DNA of 6,760 bases, from NCBI GenBank assembly GCA_018432565.1, contig JAHDSS010000355.1, positions 1 through 6,760 on the forward strand, given 5' to 3'. This document shows, one piece after another, positions 3,946 to 6,760 of this stretch. The translations under genes and the position numbers were made by a program. This DNA is from Kiritimatiellia bacterium (GTDB lineage Bacteria; Verrucomicrobiota; Kiritimatiellia; CAIQIC01; Lenti-01). Every line of letters starts with the position of its first letter. Within the stretch, counting starts at the first letter, position 1. A model generated the notes under the pieces. It did no database searches. It worked only from the letters and a program-made list of their open reading frames with translations, and was not told the DNA's origin.

Positions 3946-6760
3946 ATGATGGACCGGACGCTGTTTTTGGATTTGGAGACGGATCGGAAGGGGGAGGTGA
4001 TTTCGAAGGCCGGGCTTTGCATGGAGTCGCTGAACGGGGGGATGGCGTGGTCGTGGGAGAAGGCGCAGCCGAAACGCCGGCTGGAGGAACGGCTGGATGC
4101 GGCGCTGTTCGGGGCGGCGGCGATCGCGGGGCACAACGTATGGCGGCACGATCTGCGGGTGCTGGCGAAGCAGTTTCCCCGGATGGCGCTGCTGGGGAAG
4201 CTGCCGGTGGTGGACACGCTGGAGCTGTCGCCGTTGTGCTTTCCGAAGAATCCGTATCACGCGCTGGAGAAGGACTACAAGCCGACGGGGCGGGAGGAGA
4301 ATGATCCGCTGGGGGATGCGGTGCTGGCGAGGGAGCTGCTCCGCCGGGAAGCGGAGGTGCTGGCGGAGCTGCGGGAGAACAATCCCGTTTTGCACCGGGC
4401 GTTGCATGGGTTGTGCGCGGGGGGGGGCGGAAGGATGGCGCAGGGATATGCGCTGGTGTTCGGCGGGCCGCCGCCCGCCGCGCCGGAGGTCGAGGCGGCA
4501 GCGCGGGAATGCGCGGGGCGGGCGAGGTGTTCGACGGCGGCCGGGCAGTTGGAGATTCCGGAGGACCGCGAGGGGCGGATGGGGCTGGCGTATGTGCTGG
4601 TCTGGCTGACGGTGGCGGGGGACGGTCGGTCGGTGCTGCCGGGCTGGGTCTGGCGGAGTTATCCCACGGCGCGGGAGATTGCCGACCGGTTGCGGGACCG
4701 TCCGTGCAGCGATCCGGGATGCGCATGGTGCCGGGAGCAGTTCGACGGCCGGGAGCGGTTGCGGCGCTGGTTCCCGGGGTTCGAGGATTTCCGGCGGGAT
4801 GAGGGCGGGGGCAGTTTGCAGCGCGAGGTGGTGGAGGCGGCGCTGGCCGGGGAATCGCTGGTGGCGGTGATGCCGACGGGCGGCGGGAAGTCGCTGTGTT
4901 TCCAGCTTCCGGCGCTGGCGAAAATGGAGCGGCGCGGGGCGTTGACGGTGGTGCTGTCGCCGTTGCAGTCGCTGATGAAGGATCAGGTGGACCAGTTGGG
5001 GAAGCGGTCGCCGGCGGCGCGCGGCTGCGCGGCGGCGCTGAACGGGCTGCTGACGCCGCTGGAGCGCCGCGATGTGCTGCACCGGATTGCGATGGGCGAT
5101 GTATCGCTGCTGTACGTGGCGCCGGAGCAGTTGCGGAGCCAGTCGTTCGGGCAGGCGCTGCGGCAGCGGGAGATCGGCGCCTGGGTGTTTGACGAGGCGC
5201 ACTGCCTGTCGAAGTGGGGGCATGATTTCCGGACGGATTATCTGTATGCGGGGCGGTTCATCCGGGACCGCGTGGGCGGGGCGGTGCCGCCGGTGATGTA
5301 TGTGACGGCGACGGCGAAGAGCGAGGTGCTGGCGGAAATCCGCGCGTTCCACAAGGCGATGACGGGTTCGGAGGCGCTGCGGCTGTTCGAGGCGTCGGTG
5401 GAGCGGCCGGCGCTGCAGTTCGAGGTGATGAAGGTCCCGCCGGGGATGGAGCGGAACGAGAAGATTGCGGAGGTGCTGTCGGAGCGGTTGAGCGCGTACG
5501 GGCGGGGCGGGGCGATCGTGTTCCGGTCGACCCGCGCGAAGACGCAGATGACGGCGGAGTTTCTGCAGGCGGCGGGCTGGAAGGCCGCGCATTTCCACGC
5601 GGGGCTGCCGCCGGAGGAGAAGAAGGAGGTGCAGGACCGGTTCATCGCGGGGGATTTGCAGGTGATCGCGGCGACGAATGCGTTCGGGATGGGGGTGGAC
5701 AAGGAGGATGTGCGCGTGGTGATCCACGGCGACATGCCGGGATCCATCGAAAATTATCTGCAGGAAGCGGGGCGGGCGGGGCGCGACCGGCGGCCGGCGG
5801 ACTGCATCCTGATGTATGACGAGGACGACGCGGACTGGCAGTTCAATCTGAACGGCATGAACCGGCTGGGGCGGCGGGAAATCGCGGAAATTTTGCGGGC
5901 CTTGCGGAAGTACCGGAGGAGGGATGGCGAGGCCATCGTGGTGACGGTGGGGGAGTTGATGCAGGACACCCGGCTGCAGGAGGTGTTTGACGCGGAGGAC
6001 CGGGGGCTGAACACCAAGGTCAAGACGGCGCTTTCCTGGCTGGAACGGGCGGAATACTTGCGGCGGGACGACAACGTGGTGAGCGTGTTCCAGGCGAAGC
6101 CGATTGTCCGCACCCGGCTGGAGGCGGAGTTGAAGGCGGCGGAGGCGGGGGAACCACCGGAGCGGCAGAGGTTATGGGGGGATATCGTCAATGAATTTGC
6201 CTGGGCGCGGGCGGATGACGGCATTGATGCCGACCGGTTGCTGGAGCTGGAATCGCTGGAGGCCTGGAGCCGGGCGCAGCCGCACCGGCAGCGGGCATCG
6301 CGGTTGCTGTTCCAGGAGCTTCGGGCGATGTCGAAGGCCGGGCTGTTGCGCGAATGCACGACCCTGACGGCGTACGTGCGCCACAAGGTGACGGATCCGT
6401 CGCGGGCGCGGCTGGCACGGGCCTGCCGGATCGAGGAGGTGCTGCTGGACCTCATGGGGGGGGAATGGACGGATCCGCAAACGGAGCCGGTGCTGGATGC
6501 GGCGTTGGCCAATCAGCGGTTGAAGGACGAGAAGGAAGTGGACGCCGGGTTGCACGGACTGGAGCGGGTGGTGCAGGGGCTGGCCGCGCTGGAGGCGGAC
6601 GGCAAGCGGCGGATGACGCTGCGGTCGATCGGTGCGACACGCTACCGGGTGAAGCTGGAGGCGGGGCTGCCGGAGATTCGGGAAGGCGCGGCGCGGCGGC
6701 GCGAGGTGGCGGCGACCGTGCTGGCGGCGATCCTGAAACAGGTGCCGGCCGACACGGCAC
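3946..6760 (+). CDS. Exonuclease-RecQ helicase fusion (DnaQ-like domain + RecQ-type helicase), 3' end missing
   Basis: 938 residues are visible and the frame is open at the window edge. Residues 1-135 resemble a DEDD 3'-5' exonuclease: 'FLDLET' (D9, E11), 'GHNVWRHD' (62-69, D69), 'VVDTLELSPL' (88-97) and 'NDPLGDAVLA' (119-128, D124). Residues 254-262 hold C-X4-C-X2-C. The RecQ core follows: motif 0 Gln at about 292, Walker A 'MPTGGGKS' (309-316), Ia 'VLSPLQSLMKDQ' (336-347), DEAH (416-419) with aromatic loop 'SKWGHDF' (422-428), III 'VTATA' (453-457), IV 'IVFRSTRA' (524-531), V 'GMGVDKEDV' (581-589), VI 'QEAGRAGRD' (606-614). No typical four-cysteine RecQ zinc domain follows; a winged-helix-like region lies near 685-720. 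It is probably an ATP-driven DNA unwinding and trimming enzyme for repair or defence. The start is the first of two adjacent ATGs (3946, 3949); a GGGAG at 3928 is rather far away. Codons strongly favour third-position G, unlike the minus-strand genes. Confidence 0.93.
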   Translation, partial: MMDRTLFLDLETDRKGEVISKAGLCMESLNGGMAWSWEKAQPKRRLEERLDAALFGAAAIAGHNVWRHDLRVLAKQFPRMALLGKLPVVDTLELSPLCFPKNPYHALEKDYKPTGREENDPLGDAVLARELLRREAEVLAELRENNPVLHRALHGLCAGGGGRMAQGYALVFGGPPPAAPEVEAAARECAGRARCSTAAGQLEIPEDREGRMGLAYVLVWLTVAGDGRSVLPGWVWRSYPTAREIADRLRDRPCSDPGCAWCREQFDGRERLRRWFPGFEDFRRDEGGGSLQREVVEAALAGESLVAVMPTGGGKSLCFQLPALAKMERRGALTVVLSPLQSLMKDQVDQLGKRSPAARGCAAALNGLLTPLERRDVLHRIAMGDVSLLYVAPEQLRSQSFGQALRQREIGAWVFDEAHCLSKWGHDFRTDYLYAGRFIRDRVGGAVPPVMYVTATAKSEVLAEIRAFHKAMTGSEALRLFEASVERPALQFEVMKVPPGMERNEKIAEVLSERLSAYGRGGAIVFRSTRAKTQMTAEFLQAAGWKAAHFHAGLPPEEKKEVQDRFIAGDLQVIAATNAFGMGVDKEDVRVVIHGDMPGSIENYLQEAGRAGRDRRPADCILMYDEDDADWQFNLNGMNRLGRREIAEILRALRKYRRRDGEAIVVTVGELMQDTRLQEVFDAEDRGLNTKVKTALSWLERAEYLRRDDNVVSVFQAKPIVRTRLEAELKAAEAGEPPERQRLWGDIVNEFAWARADDGIDADRLLELESLEAWSRAQPHRQRASRLLFQELRAMSKAGLLRECTTLTAYVRHKVTDPSRARLARACRIEEVLLDLMGGEWTDPQTEPVLDAALANQRLKDEKEVDAGLHGLERVVQGLAALEADGKRRMTLRSIGATRYRVKLEAGLPEIREGAARRREVAATVLAAILKQVPADTA

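Noticed and set aside
3916..3949. Ten-codon upstream open frame ending in TGA over the ATGATG start of the fusion gene
   Set aside because: The overlap could allow translational coupling, but the frame has no ribosome site and may be fortuitous.
3877..5727. Long minus-strand open frame (616 codons) opposite the exonuclease-RecQ gene
   Set aside because: Its product is low-complexity and rich in Arg, Pro, His and Gln, while the plus strand encodes all RecQ motifs in order.

Overview
The window is GC-rich and looks like a bacterial chromosome from the PVC group. Kiritimatiellota, Lentisphaerota or a related Verrucomicrobiota lineage fits best. This is inferred from three things: a pseudopilin of the type expanded in that group, a DUF4465 surface protein with a verrucomicrobial-style C-terminus, and intergenic microrepeats of the 'gacaggat' and 'ggatggacac' kinds. 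No rRNA, tRNA or CRISPR array was seen.

Layout, left to right. (1) Positions 1-491, minus strand: 5' part of a prepilin/pseudopilin gene running off the left edge. (2) Positions 462-647: seven copies of a 19-bp palindrome, TTTTCCA-N5-TGGAAAA, with centres 22, 31, 31, 30, 22 and 31 bp apart, close to whole helical turns. The likely prepilin start codon lies inside the second copy. (3) Positions 706-2175, minus strand: a secreted protein joining a DUF4465 domain to a second surface domain with a 'DFAVFENGF' motif. (4) Positions 2213-2400, minus strand: a well-formed cobalamin (B12) riboswitch in the leader of that gene, so the surface protein probably binds or helps acquire corrinoids. (5) Positions 2401-2884: no convincing gene, but three short tandem repeats and a fragment resembling a PEP-CTERM tail. 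(6) Positions 2885-3709, minus strand: an unrecognised conserved-looking protein with an N-terminal four-cysteine cluster. (7) Positions 3794-3855: a perfect 29-bp inverted repeat with a 4-nt loop, in the divergent intergenic region. (8) Position 3946 to the right edge, plus strand: 938 residues of a large protein joining a DnaQ-like 3'-5' exonuclease domain to a RecQ-type helicase, unfinished at the edge.

The riboswitch and DUF4465 gene form one clear regulatory unit. The prepilin, the Cys-cluster protein and the exonuclease-helicase show no evident functional link to it. The strongest candidate for something undescribed is the helically phased palindrome array before the prepilin. The B12-controlled two-domain surface protein and the exonuclease-RecQ fusion follow.
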